A stretch of DNA of 64,000 nucleotides. It comes from an uncultured Clostridia bacterium (lineage in GTDB: Bacteria; Bacillota; Clostridia; Christensenellales; Borkfalkiaceae). Below are positions 17,776 through 27,095 of this stretch, piece by piece; position 1 is the first letter of the stretch; every line of letters starts with the position of its first letter. The stretch spans positions 1 to 64,000 of the forward strand of contig CALVMD010000002.1 in the NCBI GenBank assembly GCA_944342025.1. Reading direction: 5' to 3'. The notes below the pieces were generated by a model. That model made no database searches, was not told where the DNA came from, and saw nothing but the letters and a program-made list of their open reading frames with translations. The position numbers were made by a program, and so were the translations under genes.

Positions 17776-17964
17776 ATGTCGAGAGTTTGCAGCGTATGCA
17801 ATAAAGGTCAGAATTCCGGCAACAACGTGAGCCACAGCAACCGCAAGACGAGAAGAACGTTCAAAGCCAACGTGCAGAAAGTTAAGATCGTAAAAGACGG
17901 AAAAGTGGAATCCGCGTATGTGTGCGCGCGTTGTCTGAAAAGCGACAAAGTAGAACGCGCTTAA
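17776..17964 (+). CDS. rpmB: 50S ribosomal protein L28
   Basis: Large-subunit ribosomal protein, 62 aa, basic. It shows the zinc-ribbon type with CSVCNKG at the N-terminus and CARCLKS at the C-terminus (two CxxC pairs), so it is the Zn-binding (C+) version. GGAGGTG precedes the ATG. Stands alone between its promoter and terminator. Confidence 0.96.
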   Translation: MSRVCSVCNKGQNSGNNVSHSNRKTRRTFKANVQKVKIVKDGKVESAYVCARCLKSDKVERA

Positions 17965-17980
17965 ATTTTATTGCAAAACG

Positions 17981-18013
17981 GCGCTCCGAACCATGTTCGG
18001 GGCGCTTATTTTT
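17981..18013 (+). terminator. rpmB terminator
   Basis: 11-bp stem with one wobble pair (17981-17991/17995-18005), CAT loop, then TTATTTTT. Confidence 0.85.
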
Positions 18014-18065
18014 GACTCTTTTTTTCCGCGCCGCCCTCGCTGCCGGCGCGGCCGCCTTTACGGCA

Positions 18066-18344
18066 TCAGAGAGCAAACGCCAATCCCGCCGCCAGCGCCG
18101 CCTGCCACAAAAGCCCGACAATGCCGATAAACCAAAAATACCAATGTCGCGTTTTATGACGGAAAACGAGCATGCCCGCGAGCGCGCCGACCGCGCCGCC
18201 GAAAAACGAAAGCAGCAGCAGGACTTTTTCGGGAATGCGCCACATTCCTCTCTTTGCCTTGAACTTGTCCGCACCGTACACGATGAACGCCGCAACGCTC
18301 GCCGCAGCGTAAAATACGAGAATGCCGATGAGAAGAGCCTTCAT
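18066..18344 (-). CDS. DUF1294 membrane protein
   Basis: Small (92 aa) protein with three hydrophobic segments. It has the family pattern: YGADKFKAKRGMWRIPE after the first helix, then a glycine-rich second helix (FFGGAVGALAGM) and FRHKTRH before the last helix. Function of DUF1294 is unknown. The ATG at 18344 is 6 bases from GAGGG. No obvious partner: rpmB is convergent and the polysaccharide locus lies upstream behind a hairpin. Confidence 0.85.
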   Translation of the reverse strand: MKALLIGILVFYAAASVAAFIVYGADKFKAKRGMWRIPEKVLLLLSFFGGAVGALAGMLVFRHKTRHWYFWFIGIVGLLWQAALAAGLAFAL

Positions 18345-18486
18345 AACCATCCCTCTTGGTTTGTTTTTCCGATCCCGCGCAATCACGCCGCCTCAATTCT
18401 TTGCCCGATCCCGCGCGGCCTTTCAAATCACGCCTTTATTATACTCTCTCGGCGCCGTAAAGTCAACAAAAGCGACAATACGCAAA

Positions 18487-18515
18487 CGCCCGCCCGAACG
18501 GTGTTCGGGCGGGCG
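18487..18515. terminator. GC-rich hairpin at the end of the rfbD operon
   Basis: 13-bp perfect arms (18487-18499/18503-18515) with a 3-base loop. T-runs are short on both sides. It lies 7 bases past the rfbD stop on the minus strand. Confidence 0.7.
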
Positions 18516-18521
18516 GAATTT

Positions 18522-19394
18522 TTATTCGGGAATGACGGCGGAGAGCGCCTCTTTCCATTCGCGAAACCCGTTCATGCCGCACGATTTGAGGCGGGCGTTT
18601 TCCAGAACGGAATACGCGGGGCGCACGGCCGGCGCGGGAAATTCCGCCGCAGCGCAAGGGACGACTTCGGTCCCGGGGCAGAAAAGCCGCACGATCTCGC
18701 GAGCGAATTCGTAGCGGGAACACGACCCTTCGCAAGTCGCATGAAAAACGCCGCGCAGATCTTCCGCCGCGAGCCGCAACATGTGCCATGCGACGTCTTC
18801 CGCAAACGTCGGCGTCCCGAACTGATCGGACGCCGCCCGCACGACCCCGCGCGAAGACGCGATGCGGCGCACGGTGTCGATAAAGCTGCCGCCCGTTCTG
18901 CCGTACAACCACGCGGTGCGGAGAATCACAGCCCCCGGAAGGGCCGCCAAAACAAGCTTTTCCCCCTCCAATTTCGATCTGCCGTAAACATTGAGCGGGG
19001 CACAGCCGTCTTCCTCCGTATACGGCAAACGTTTTTTTCCGTCAAACACATAATCGGTGGAGACATGCACGAGTTTCCCTCCGCGCTCCGCCATGGCCGC
19101 CGCCAGGTTTTCCGCCCCGTGCGCGTTGACGGCAAAGGCACGGGCGGGATCCGACTCCGCACCGTCCACGTCGGTATACGCCGCGCAGTTGAAAACGATC
19201 CCGATTTTATTCCCTCTGCAAAAGGAGAAAACTGCTTCCCGATCGGCAATATCCAGTTGCGCCGACGAGGGAGCAAACACATTGTCTTGTCCGGAAACGA
19301 AGGGAGACCCGCCGAAAGGCGTTTTTCCGCTCTCCAAAAACCGCGCAAGTTGGGCGCCCAGCCTGCCGCGGGCGCCCGCTATGAGGATTTTCAT
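18522..19394 (-). CDS. rfbD: dTDP-4-dehydrorhamnose reductase
   Basis: NADPH-dependent last step of dTDP-L-rhamnose synthesis. Rossmann motif GARGRLG at residues 7-13, the STDYVFDG block near 121, and catalytic YGRSK (Tyr/Lys) near 143. 290 aa. It is the last gene of the minus-strand polysaccharide operon and overlaps the preceding gene by ATGA. Its separation from rfbACB by export genes suggests rhamnose is built into the exported polymer. GAGGAG upstream. Confidence 0.94.
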   Translation of the reverse strand: MKILIAGARGRLGAQLARFLESGKTPFGGSPFVSGQDNVFAPSSAQLDIADREAVFSFCRGNKIGIVFNCAAYTDVDGAESDPARAFAVNAHGAENLAAAMAERGGKLVHVSTDYVFDGKKRLPYTEEDGCAPLNVYGRSKLEGEKLVLAALPGAVILRTAWLYGRTGGSFIDTVRRIASSRGVVRAASDQFGTPTFAEDVAWHMLRLAAEDLRGVFHATCEGSCSRYEFAREIVRLFCPGTEVVPCAAAEFPAPAVRPAYSVLENARLKSCGMNGFREWKEALSAVIPE

Positions 19395-20011
19395 GCTTTT
19401 TTCTCCTCTCCCGCAGGCGGCCCGCCCGCAGGAGCGCCGACCGGCTCGCTTTCCAACTCATAATCGGGCGGCCGTTGCAAACCGAACAAAGCGCGCGTGA
19501 CACAGCACACGACGATCATCGCGATAAATCGCGCCCAGGAGAATTCGAACTGATAGTCGTTCACGATGAGGGTAAATCCCTCGATCCTGCCGCCCGCTTC
19601 ACCCGCAAGATCGATGCTGACATAGCTCACGCTGCCGTCGATGTAGCTGTTCTTCGCGCCGCTGACAAGGCTGACCGTCTTATCCTCGCGGCTGGAATCG
19701 AAAAACGCCGTGACGGAAACGACCCCGTCCGATTCGAACAGAGCGCGCGCCGTATTCAGCTCGAATCCCAGTCCCATGAGCTCGAAGCTCCCCTCTTCGG
19801 CCGTGAGCACAACGGCTCCGTCCTCGACGGTACAGCCCTTCAGTGTATCGGGATTGATCGATTCCGCCGTGAACAGGCGCGTCTCGTCGGCGCGCCAGCC
19901 AAGCGCCACCGTGACGGGTTTAAAGTTGAAAGCGCACACTTCCAGCACCGCCGCGATCGCGGCGACGACAAATACGAAGACGACGCGCTTTATGATCTTT
20001 TTCTTTTTCAT
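19391..20011 (-). CDS. unrecognised two-TM membrane protein in the polysaccharide operon
   Basis: 206 aa. N-terminal membrane helix (VVFVFVVAAIAAVLEVCAF, about 11-29), then a predicted extracytoplasmic domain of roughly 120 residues rich in beta-type sequence, then a second helix (FIAMIVVCCVTRALFGL). A Pro/Glu-rich cytoplasmic tail (PAGGPPAGEE) follows. I do not recognise the family. Its position between the ABC exporter ATPase and rfbD, with an ATGA overlap to rfbD, suggests a job in modifying, sensing or anchoring the exported glycan. Confidence 0.75.
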   Translation of the reverse strand: MKKKKIIKRVVFVFVVAAIAAVLEVCAFNFKPVTVALGWRADETRLFTAESINPDTLKGCTVEDGAVVLTAEEGSFELMGLGFELNTARALFESDGVVSVTAFFDSSREDKTVSLVSGAKNSYIDGSVSYVSIDLAGEAGGRIEGFTLIVNDYQFEFSWARFIAMIVVCCVTRALFGLQRPPDYELESEPVGAPAGGPPAGEEKKA

Positions 20012-20020
20012 GAATGCGCC

Positions 20021-20755
20021 TTACTTTTTTACATATTCGAGGTACGCCTTCGTCACCTCGTCGGGAGAACCGTCCATGCGGATCTTCCCTTTGTCCAACC
20101 AGATACAGCGGTTGCATATGTCGCGCGCCGTATTCATGTTGTGCGTGACCATGACCAGGATCTTGGCGACGTTGACGAGCTCTTTCATGCGACGGGTCGC
20201 TTTTCCGATAAAGCCCGCATCGCCCGCGGCGAACACCTCATCCAAAAGCAGAATGTCCGGCATGATCGCCGTGGATGTGGAAAATGCCAGGCGCACGTAC
20301 ATGCCCGAAGAATAATATTTGACGGGCATGTTCAGAAATTCTCCGAGTTCGGAAAAATCGGCGATCTCGCGCATCTTCGCCTTGATCTCTTTGGGCTTTA
20401 ATCCGAGCATCAGGCCGCGCAGATACATGTTGTCCCAGCCGGTCTGTTCCTGTTCGAACCCCATAGACAGCTCGAACATGTTCGAAATGCGTCCTTCCAC
20501 CGTCAGTTTGCCGCCCGAAGGCTTATAAACGCCCGCTATGACCTTCAAAAAAGTGCTCTTGCCCGCGCCGTTGTGTCCGACGACGGCGACCCGTTCCCCC
20601 TCGCGGATCGTGAGGTTGATATGGTCAAGCGCGTGAACGGTCGCGTCTTCATAGCGATTGAATTGATTGCTCCCGGGCACGATGATGTCTTTCAGCCGGC
20701 GTTCGTGCCACACTTTGAAGACGAGATCGGTGTCTTCCATCTTGATGATGCTCAT
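20021..20755 (-). CDS. polysaccharide ABC exporter, ATP-binding subunit (Wzt/TagH type)
   Basis: Powers export of a lipid-linked glycan across the membrane. Walker A is GHNGAGKST near residue 68, the signature is YSSGMYVRLAF near 146, and Walker B is DILLLDEVFAAGD near 163. The long N-terminal stretch before Walker A (RYEDATVHALDHINLTI) is typical of the Wzt/TagH family. There is no C-terminal carbohydrate-binding domain (244 aa), so the substrate is probably recognised independently of an O-antigen-type tag. Start chosen at the ATG 20755 after GAGGTGG; a GTG lies two codons upstream. Confidence 0.93.
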   Translation of the reverse strand: MSIIKMEDTDLVFKVWHERRLKDIIVPGSNQFNRYEDATVHALDHINLTIREGERVAVVGHNGAGKSTFLKVIAGVYKPSGGKLTVEGRISNMFELSMGFEQEQTGWDNMYLRGLMLGLKPKEIKAKMREIADFSELGEFLNMPVKYYSSGMYVRLAFSTSTAIMPDILLLDEVFAAGDAGFIGKATRRMKELVNVAKILVMVTHNMNTARDICNRCIWLDKGKIRMDGSPDEVTKAYLEYVKK

Positions 20756-20762
20756 TGCCACC

Positions 20763-21548
20763 TCACAACTTGAACGCGATCTTCCAGCGCGCGGCGTTGA
20801 CCAGGACTACGCCGAGCGCAAACACGACGAGCGTAATGCCGACCGCGACCAGATAGGTATCCGCAGACGGAATGCCGCCGAGCAGTGGCTGTTTCACGAC
20901 GTCGAGAATGTAATAGAAGGGATTCAGCCGATATACGAGGGCAAAGCGCTCGCCGAGCTGCGACGGCTGATAGATGATCGGCGTGAGATAAAAGAACGCT
21001 TGCATGACGAGCGTCTGGAAAGGCTGATAGTCGCGCACGAACAGGTTCGCGACGGCCGCGATCTGCGCCAGCCCCCAGGAAAAAACGAAGATGATGAGAA
21101 GCCCCGGCACGATCATGAGCATCTCCGGTCCGAAATTCTGCGGCTGCAACACGAGGTAAACGACGTAAAACGCCATGATGCTGTACAGAAGATTGATGAA
21201 ATCCACGCAGACTTTGCGCAGAGGGAAAACCTGCGGATGCACGCGCAGCTGTTTGAGATACCCCTCCGCCTGGATAAACGCGTTCGTGCTCGATTCGGCG
21301 GAAGAGCGGATAAACGTCCAAGGATTCAGTCCCGCGAACAGCATGGGGATCCAGATCTTGACGTCGCGGTGGAACAAAATGGCGTACACCGATCCGATAA
21401 TGACCGAAAGGGCGAGCGGCGTGATGATGGACCACAGCACGCCGAGAAGAGAGCGGCGGTATTTCGAGCGCAGATCGCGCCCGACGAAACTGAACAGAAT
21501 ATAGCGATTTTCCCACAACCCTTTGAAATAACCGCTTTGCTTTGTCAT
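20763..21548 (-). CDS. polysaccharide ABC exporter, permease subunit (Wzm/TagG type)
   Basis: 261 aa ABC-2-type permease with about six membrane helices and a cytoplasmic N-terminus (the DLRSKYRRSLLGVLWSII motif near 25 is typical of the TagG/Wzm family). Forms the channel for the glycan with the ATPase encoded 7 bases downstream. AAAGGAG before the ATG. The pair indicates ABC-dependent export, in contrast to the O-antigen ligase-like protein at the other end of the locus. Confidence 0.93.
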   Translation of the reverse strand: MTKQSGYFKGLWENRYILFSFVGRDLRSKYRRSLLGVLWSIITPLALSVIIGSVYAILFHRDVKIWIPMLFAGLNPWTFIRSSAESSTNAFIQAEGYLKQLRVHPQVFPLRKVCVDFINLLYSIMAFYVVYLVLQPQNFGPEMLMIVPGLLIIFVFSWGLAQIAAVANLFVRDYQPFQTLVMQAFFYLTPIIYQPSQLGERFALVYRLNPFYYILDVVKQPLLGGIPSADTYLVAVGITLVVFALGVVLVNAARWKIAFKL

Positions 21549-21550
21549 GT

Positions 21551-22504
21551 TTACTCCTTTTCTTTGCCCGGCGAACGAGACGGGCGGGCACGGTATGCGC
21601 CCAATGCAAACAAAAACCTGAACGCGAGCGTTTCCGCCCCGCTCTGCCTGTACGCTTTGCCGCGGAAGGCATATTTTACACGCCGACAGAACCCCGAAGC
21701 GCCGAGAAAGCGCTCCGCCTCCCGCAGATACTCTTCTTTCAGCCGATCCCTGAACCGCGTGCAGAATGCCTGCAATTGCAGCGTCATCGCGCGGCCGCGC
21801 CCCGCGCGGAGATAGCCGAGTTTTTTCGCTGCGCCCTTTCCTCCGCCGGATGCCCCCACCGCGTTTTTTCCGTGCTGGCGGTACAGCACCTGCGGAACGT
21901 CATCGTACAGAACTTTTCCGAACGCGGTTGCCGCGAGCAGGATCCAATGGTCGTAACTTAAAATCCCCTCGGAAAAGGTGCCCTTTATGAGTCTGAGGAG
22001 GGGCGCATTGAATACCATCGTATGCCCCGAACACACGTTCTGGATCATCGCGTTGTAAAAATCGACCCCGCGTTTGGGATACGGAAGGACGCGGCTTTCG
22101 GAAAGATCTTCGCTTGCAAGGCACAAAACGCCCGAATAGAGAAGGGGGCCGCCCTCCTCCCTGCCGAAAAACTCCGCCGCCCGCACGAACTTTCCGGGCA
22201 GCCACACGTCGTCCTGATCGCACAGGGCATAGTAATCGAAGTCCTCTTCCGCCCCGTCGATCAGCGAAAAAAAGCTCGCGTTATAGCCGATATTTTCGCC
22301 GAACAGCACCTCGAACCCGCACCGCTTTGCATACTCCGACAAAATGGCGCGCGTGCCGTCGCCCGACCCGTCGTCGCGGATGCGGACGGTGTAAGAGAAG
22401 CCGCCGCCGAGCGCGAGCAGGCTGTCCAGCTGTTCGCGGAGATATTTTTCTCCGTTGTACGCGGAGAGCAGAATAAGAACGCGTTTCTTATCGTTTTGAA
22501 CCAT
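21551..22504 (-). CDS. family 2 glycosyltransferase, rhamnosyltransferase-like
   Basis: 317 aa, soluble. GT-A fold: ILLSAYNGEKYLREQLDSL at the N-terminus, DDGSGDGT near 45, and ALCDQDDVWLPGK near 90 (the DQDD metal/substrate motif typical of rhamnosyltransferases such as RfbF/RgpB). It adds a sugar, probably rhamnose from dTDP-rhamnose, to a growing lipid-linked glycan in the cytoplasm. The start overlaps the 3' end of rfbB by 17 bases; upstream in-frame sequence is rfbB read in another frame. Confidence 0.88.
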   Translation of the reverse strand: MVQNDKKRVLILLSAYNGEKYLREQLDSLLALGGGFSYTVRIRDDGSGDGTRAILSEYAKRCGFEVLFGENIGYNASFFSLIDGAEEDFDYYALCDQDDVWLPGKFVRAAEFFGREEGGPLLYSGVLCLASEDLSESRVLPYPKRGVDFYNAMIQNVCSGHTMVFNAPLLRLIKGTFSEGILSYDHWILLAATAFGKVLYDDVPQVLYRQHGKNAVGASGGGKGAAKKLGYLRAGRGRAMTLQLQAFCTRFRDRLKEEYLREAERFLGASGFCRRVKYAFRGKAYRQSGAETLAFRFLFALGAYRARPSRSPGKEKE

Positions 22505-23501
22505 AAAACTCTTTATTATACGCCCGATAGCTCCCGTCGAGGATGCCCTTCCACCATTCTTCGTGCGAAAGATACCACGCGACGGTCCTCTGCAGTCCCT
22601 CTTCGAAAGGGACTTTCGGCGCCCATCCGAGCGATTCCGCGAAGGACGGATCGATTGCATACCGCAGGTCGTGCCCCGGCCTGTCCGCGACGAACGTATA
22701 TTCCCCTTTCCCGACAGCGGAAATGAGGGCGCGGACCACCTCTAAATTCGAGCGTTCGCACCGCCCGCCGACGTTGTAGACCCTGCCCGGCTCGCCCTTT
22801 TGCAGGATCAGGCGGATCGCCGCACAGTGATCTTCCGCGAACAGCCAGTCCCTGACGTTCTCCCCCGTGCCGTACACGGGCACAGGCTCGCCGCGAAGGA
22901 TATGCGTGAGCGCGAGCGGGATGAGCTTTTCGGGAAACTGAAACGGCCCGTAATTGTTGGAACAGCGCGACAGCGTGACGGGCAGACCGTACGTGCGGGA
23001 ATATGCGAGCGCGAGAAGGTCTGCCGACGCTTTGGACGCCGAATAGGGAGAAGAGGGGCGCAGCGGACTGTCTTCCGTGAACGCGTCGCCCTTTCCGCCG
23101 AGCGGGAGATCGCCGTACACCTCGTCCGTCGAGACCTGATGAAAGCGGACGTTCCCGTACTTTCTGCATGCATCCAGAAGAACGCCGACGCCCGAAACGT
23201 TCGTCTTTAAAAAGACGGACGGGTGCGCGATCGATCTGTCCACATGACTTTCCGCAGCAAAATTGATCACGGCGTCGGGCGACTCTTTCCGAAACACCTC
23301 TTCGACGTCCTTTTTGCAGGCGATGTCGCCCCGATAAAAACGGAAGCGCGGATCTTTCAGCGCCCCCGAAAGGGTATGCATATTGCCCGCATAGGTAAGT
23401 TTATCCATGCAGACGATCTCGTCCGCACGATTTTCGCGCAGGGCGCAGGCGATAAAATTGCCGCCGATAAAGCCCGCGCCTCCCGTCACGAGTATCTTCA
23501 T
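22488..23501 (-). CDS. rfbB: dTDP-glucose 4,6-dehydratase
   Basis: Second step of dTDP-rhamnose synthesis, an NAD-bound SDR enzyme of 337 aa. GGAGFIGGNF at 7-16, the STDEVYGDL active-site block near 130, catalytic YSASKAS near 160 and RCSNNYGPFQFPEK near 190 are all present. ATGA overlap with rfbC. Confidence 0.96.
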   Translation of the reverse strand: MKILVTGGAGFIGGNFIACALRENRADEIVCMDKLTYAGNMHTLSGALKDPRFRFYRGDIACKKDVEEVFRKESPDAVINFAAESHVDRSIAHPSVFLKTNVSGVGVLLDACRKYGNVRFHQVSTDEVYGDLPLGGKGDAFTEDSPLRPSSPYSASKASADLLALAYSRTYGLPVTLSRCSNNYGPFQFPEKLIPLALTHILRGEPVPVYGTGENVRDWLFAEDHCAAIRLILQKGEPGRVYNVGGRCERSNLEVVRALISAVGKGEYTFVADRPGHDLRYAIDPSFAESLGWAPKVPFEEGLQRTVAWYLSHEEWWKGILDGSYRAYNKEFYGSKR

Positions 23502-24055
23502 GGCGCCTCCTGAAAATAAACGGCGCTCCCGTCGAAAAAGGGCGCCGCCGCGTCTTTTTCCGAGATCACCCTGACCTTGACCGGCCAGCGTATGCCGAGA
23601 ACGGGATCGTCCCAGCGGATGCTCCCCTCGCTCCCGGGCGCATAAAAATTGTCCGTTTTATACAAAAATTCGACGTTGTCCGTCAAAGTGAGAAACCCGT
23701 GCGCAAGCCCGCGCGGAAGGAGCAATTGCAGGCGGTTTTCCGCCGAAAGCTCCGCCGAGATCCATTTCAGATAGGAAGGAGAGTTTTTCCGCAGGTCGAC
23801 GGCAACGTCGAATACGGCGCCTCGGACGCACCGCACGAGTTTCGCCTGCGCAGCCGCGCCCCGCTGGAAATGAAGCCCGCGCAGCGTGCCCTTTTCCGCG
23901 GAAAAGGAATGATTGTCCTGCACAAAATCGTAAAAGAGCCCCGACCTTTCCGCTTCGGCCCTGTTCCAGCTCTCGTAAAACCAGCCGCGCGCGTCGCCGA
24001 ACACTTTGGGTTTTACGAGGAACGCTCCCTCTATTTCCGTACGGATGAATTTCAT
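23498..24055 (-). CDS. rfbC: dTDP-4-dehydrorhamnose 3,5-epimerase
   Basis: Cupin-fold epimerase, third step of the pathway, 185 aa. It shows the DNHSFSAEKGTLRGLHFQ block (catalytic His) near 48-65, LVRCVRGAVFDVAVDLR near 73 and the PRGLAHGFLTL motif near 114. GAGGCG lies 6 bases before the ATG. Confidence 0.95.
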   Translation of the reverse strand: MKFIRTEIEGAFLVKPKVFGDARGWFYESWNRAEAERSGLFYDFVQDNHSFSAEKGTLRGLHFQRGAAAQAKLVRCVRGAVFDVAVDLRKNSPSYLKWISAELSAENRLQLLLPRGLAHGFLTLTDNVEFLYKTDNFYAPGSEGSIRWDDPVLGIRWPVKVRVISEKDAAAPFFDGSAVYFQEAP

Positions 24056-24065
24056 TTTCTACGCC

Positions 24066-24950
24066 TCAATAGATGATCCTGCCCTGCAACACGCGCAGAA
24101 GGTGCCTGCCGTATTCCGAATTGCCGCACGCCTCCGCCGCGGCGGCAAGCGCCTCTTTGCCGATCCACCCGTTTTTATAGGCGATCTCTTCGGGCGCGGA
24201 AATGACGATCCCCTGCCGTTCCTGCACGGCGCGGACAAATCCCGCCGCCTCGTACAGGCTTTCGACCGTGCCCGCGTCCATCCACGCATAACCGCGGCCC
24301 ATGACCTCCACGCGCAGATCGCCCGCCGCAAGATAAGCGAGGTTGAGATCGGTGATCTCGTATTCCCCGCGGGCAGAGGGCAGCAGCCCCTTTGCAAACT
24401 CCGACGCCCGCCCGTCATAAAAATACAGTCCCGTCACCGCGTAATCGGATTTGGGAGACGCGGGCTTTTCCTCGATGGACAGGGCGCGGCCGTCTTTGCC
24501 GAACTCCACCACGCCGAACCGCTGCGGATCGCGCACGCCGTAGGCAAATACCGTCGCTTTCCCCCGTTCCGCTTCTGCGGCCGCCTTTTTCAGGAGCCGT
24601 TTCAGCCCGCTGCCGTAAAAGATATTGTCGCCGAGGATCATCGCCGCAGGCTCGCCGCCGAGGAATTCTTCCCCGATCGTGAACGCCTGCGCGAGCCCCT
24701 CCGGCTTCTCCTGCACGGCATACGAAAGGGACAGTCCCAGCCGCTCCCCGCCGCCCAAAAGGCTGCGGAAACTGCCGATGTCCTGCGGAGACGATATGAT
24801 GAGGATCTCCCGTATCCCCGCCAGCATCAGGACGGACAGCGGATAATAGATCATCGGTTTGTCGTACACGGGCAGAAGCTGTTTGGACGTGACGATTGTC
24901 AGCGGAGCCAAACGCGTTCCCGCGCCCCCCGCAAGGACGATCCCTTTCAT
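24066..24950 (-). CDS. rfbA: glucose-1-phosphate thymidylyltransferase
   Basis: Makes dTDP-glucose from Glc-1-P and dTTP, first step of dTDP-rhamnose synthesis. Nucleotidyltransferase signature [13 protein letters not shown] at 6-18, [17 protein letters not shown] near 24 and [11 protein letters not shown] near 107. 294 aa, normal. First gene of the eight-gene minus-strand polysaccharide operon; GGAGG and a clear promoter lie upstream. Confidence 0.96.
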   Translation of the reverse strand: MKGIVLAGGAGTRLAPLTIVTSKQLLPVYDKPMIYYPLSVLMLAGIREILIISSPQDIGSFRSLLGGGERLGLSLSYAVQEKPEGLAQAFTIGEEFLGGEPAAMILGDNIFYGSGLKRLLKKAAAEAERGKATVFAYGVRDPQRFGVVEFGKDGRALSIEEKPASPKSDYAVTGLYFYDGRASEFAKGLLPSARGEYEITDLNLAYLAAGDLRVEVMGRGYAWMDAGTVESLYEAAGFVRAVQERQGIVISAPEEIAYKNGWIGKEALAAAAEACGNSEYGRHLLRVLQGRIIY

Positions 24951-25280
24951 CCGCTACCTCCTTCGGCCACTGCCGCACACTTTTTATAATTTTAACATAA
25001 CATACATGCAAAGTCAATCTTTTGCGCGGATTACTTGCTCTGCATGGAATTTTATAACAAATATCTGCATATTCTTTAAATTTTCTTCAGTTTTTGACAA
25101 AATTACCACTAATAAATATAAAAAATTGCATTAAAAAAGTTGTCATACGATTTTTTAAGTGTTATAATAAAGACAAGAAAAGATAAACAGGCTTTCGGTA
25201 AAGCATCCGGACCGCACACGGCAAGGGCCGCGACGAGTTCGGAAGATCGGTATGGGTCCCTCCGGACAGTGGAGAAAATT
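24951..25280. promoter_or_regulatory. divergent promoter region of the polysaccharide locus with structured leader
   Basis: AT-rich 330-base spacer. Minus: TTGACT (25012-25017), 17 bases, TAAAAT (24989-24994), serving rfbA. Plus: TTGTCA (25140-25145), 17 bases, TATAAT (25163-25168), serving the phosphoglycosyl transferase. The plus transcript has a leader of about 105 bases that turns GC-rich from 25200, with complementary segments around TCCGGACC (25206-25213) and TCCGGAC (near 25260). It may fold into a regulatory structure; I could not match it to a known riboswitch. Confidence 0.55.
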
Positions 25281-25970
25281 ATGAACAGAACATACATCCG
25301 TTTGAAATATACGGTAGACTTTTTTATCGCGCTCGTCGCGCTGATCGCGGCAAGCCCCATCTTCATCGCCGTCGCCATCGCGATCAAGGCGGAAGACGGC
25401 GGACAGGTGATCTTCAAACAGCTGCGCACCGGCAAACAGGGCAAAAAATTCTACTGTTACAAATTCCGTTCGATGAAGAGTACGGACGTCTCTTTCGACA
25501 AAGAGCATCCCGTCATCTCCAAGAGGAACGAAAACGTGACCAAAGTCGGAAAGTTCATCCGCAAATTCAAGATCGACGAACTTCCGCAACTTCTGAACAT
25601 CATCAAGGGCGACATGTGTTTCATCGCGCCCCGCCCCCTGCTCCCCGTATACGATTCCGATTACGCGGACTGGGAACTGATCAAATTCGAAATGCGCCCC
25701 GGCCTTACGGGCCTCGGACAGGTGAGCGGCAACGGCTACCTTTCCATCCCCGACCGGAAATATTACGACGCCTACTATGTGATGCACGCATCGCTTTGGC
25801 TGGACATCAAAATCTTTTTCAAGACGGTCTTCCTCGTGTTTGCGGGGGAAAAGCGCTTCCTGCGCCCCGTGACCGAACAGCAGTACGCGATGCTCAAACG
25901 CGAAATCAAGATCCACTACTCTTCCAACGCGATCATCTGCGCGGAGCTGAAGCTGCGCGCGGCGAAATGA
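25281..25970 (+). CDS. undecaprenyl-phosphate sugar-1-phosphate transferase (monotopic PGT)
   Basis: Starts glycan assembly by moving a sugar-1-phosphate from a nucleotide sugar to undecaprenyl phosphate. 229 aa with one N-terminal re-entrant membrane segment (VDFFIALVALIAASPIFIAV). Signature blocks: YKFRSM near 64, IRKFKIDELPQLLNIIKGDM with the catalytic Asp-Glu pair near 100, and PRPLLPVY near 120. Short form without the WbaP/WcaJ N-terminal domains. The start is set by GGAG about 6 bases upstream. Followed immediately by a GT4. Confidence 0.92.
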   Translation: MNRTYIRLKYTVDFFIALVALIAASPIFIAVAIAIKAEDGGQVIFKQLRTGKQGKKFYCYKFRSMKSTDVSFDKEHPVISKRNENVTKVGKFIRKFKIDELPQLLNIIKGDMCFIAPRPLLPVYDSDYADWELIKFEMRPGLTGLGQVSGNGYLSIPDRKYYDAYYVMHASLWLDIKIFFKTVFLVFAGEKRFLRPVTEQQYAMLKREIKIHYSSNAIICAELKLRAAK

Positions 25971-25979
25971 GTGATTTTT

Positions 25980-27086
25980 ATGAACGACCGGATCAGAATA
26001 CTGCAGATTATAGGCAACGCTCGCCTCGGCGGCGTTGCCTCTTGTTTACTCAACTACCTGGCCGCGGCCGACAGGTCTGAATTTTGTTTTGACTTTGCGA
26101 CATACGGCGAAAGCCCGTTCGACGGTGCCGCAAGAACGCTCGAACCGGAAACGCGCATCCACGCGATCCCGCGGCTGGACAGGCACCCCGTTGCGGCGAT
26201 GCGCGCGATCAAAAAGATCTGCCTAGAGAACGATTACGCCGCCGTGCATTCGCACATGACCACCCTGTCCGCGCTCGCCCTGCCGCCCGCGGCGTCGGCG
26301 GGGGTGCCGCTGCGCATCTGCCACGCGCACAGCGCGTTCGACAAGAACTCCGACCACTACACGGTGAAAAAGCTGCTGCGTCCCTTTGCCGCCGCCAAAG
26401 CCAACAAGCTGATGGCGTGCAGCCGCCACGCCGCCGAAAACCTGTTCGGAAAGCGCGCAGACGAGGCGTACATCCTGCCCGACGCGATCGACCTGTCCCG
26501 CTTTGACTGCACGGATGAAGGCCGCGACGCCGCACGGCAGGCGCTCGGCATAAACGGGCGTCTCATCCTCTTTGTCGGGCGGTTCGCCTATCAGAAAAAC
26601 CTGCCTTTTCTTCTCAAAGCCTTCCGCGAAGGGCTGAAAACGAAGGATATGACCCTCGCCCTCGTCGGAGACGGCGCGGAAAAAGAAGCGCTGAAAACCC
26701 TCGCCGTTTCGCTGGGGATCGAAAACAGGGTGCGCTTTGTACCGCCGTGCGATCCCGCGCCGTGGTACAAGGCCGCAGACGTCTTTTGCCTGCCTTCCCG
26801 CTACGAAGGGCTGGGGATGGTCGCGATCGAGGCGCAGGCGGCGGGAACCCCCTGCATCCTCTCGGACAAAGTGCCCGAAGAGGCGGACGTGAGCGGCGGA
26901 TGCACCTTTTTGCCCGCCGAAACCGAGCGCGACGCCGCGCTTTGGGGCGCGGAAATGGCGAAAGACGCGCCGCGCATACGGGACGCGCGCCAGAAAGCGG
27001 CGGACGCGGGCTACGACATCGGACGAGAAGCGCACAATTTGACCGACTTTTATCGGACGGCGCTCAAAGAACTGCATATTTTATAA
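25980..27086 (+). CDS. family 4 glycosyltransferase
   Basis: 368 aa, GT-B fold. Gly-rich N-terminal loop (GNARLGGVASCLLNYL near 12), HSHMTTLSAL near 90, the donor-binding block FVGRFAYQKNLPFLLKAF near 195, and SRYEGLGMVAIEAQAAGTP near 278 (the conserved E-x7-E of GT4). Likely adds the second sugar to the lipid-linked primer made by the adjacent PGT. A GTG directly after the preceding stop (25971) is an alternative start; neither has a strong ribosome-binding site, so translation may be coupled. Confidence 0.88.
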   Translation: MNDRIRILQIIGNARLGGVASCLLNYLAAADRSEFCFDFATYGESPFDGAARTLEPETRIHAIPRLDRHPVAAMRAIKKICLENDYAAVHSHMTTLSALALPPAASAGVPLRICHAHSAFDKNSDHYTVKKLLRPFAAAKANKLMACSRHAAENLFGKRADEAYILPDAIDLSRFDCTDEGRDAARQALGINGRLILFVGRFAYQKNLPFLLKAFREGLKTKDMTLALVGDGAEKEALKTLAVSLGIENRVRFVPPCDPAPWYKAADVFCLPSRYEGLGMVAIEAQAAGTPCILSDKVPEEADVSGGCTFLPAETERDAALWGAEMAKDAPRIRDARQKAADAGYDIGREAHNLTDFYRTALKELHIL

Positions 27087-27095
27087 AGAACTTAT

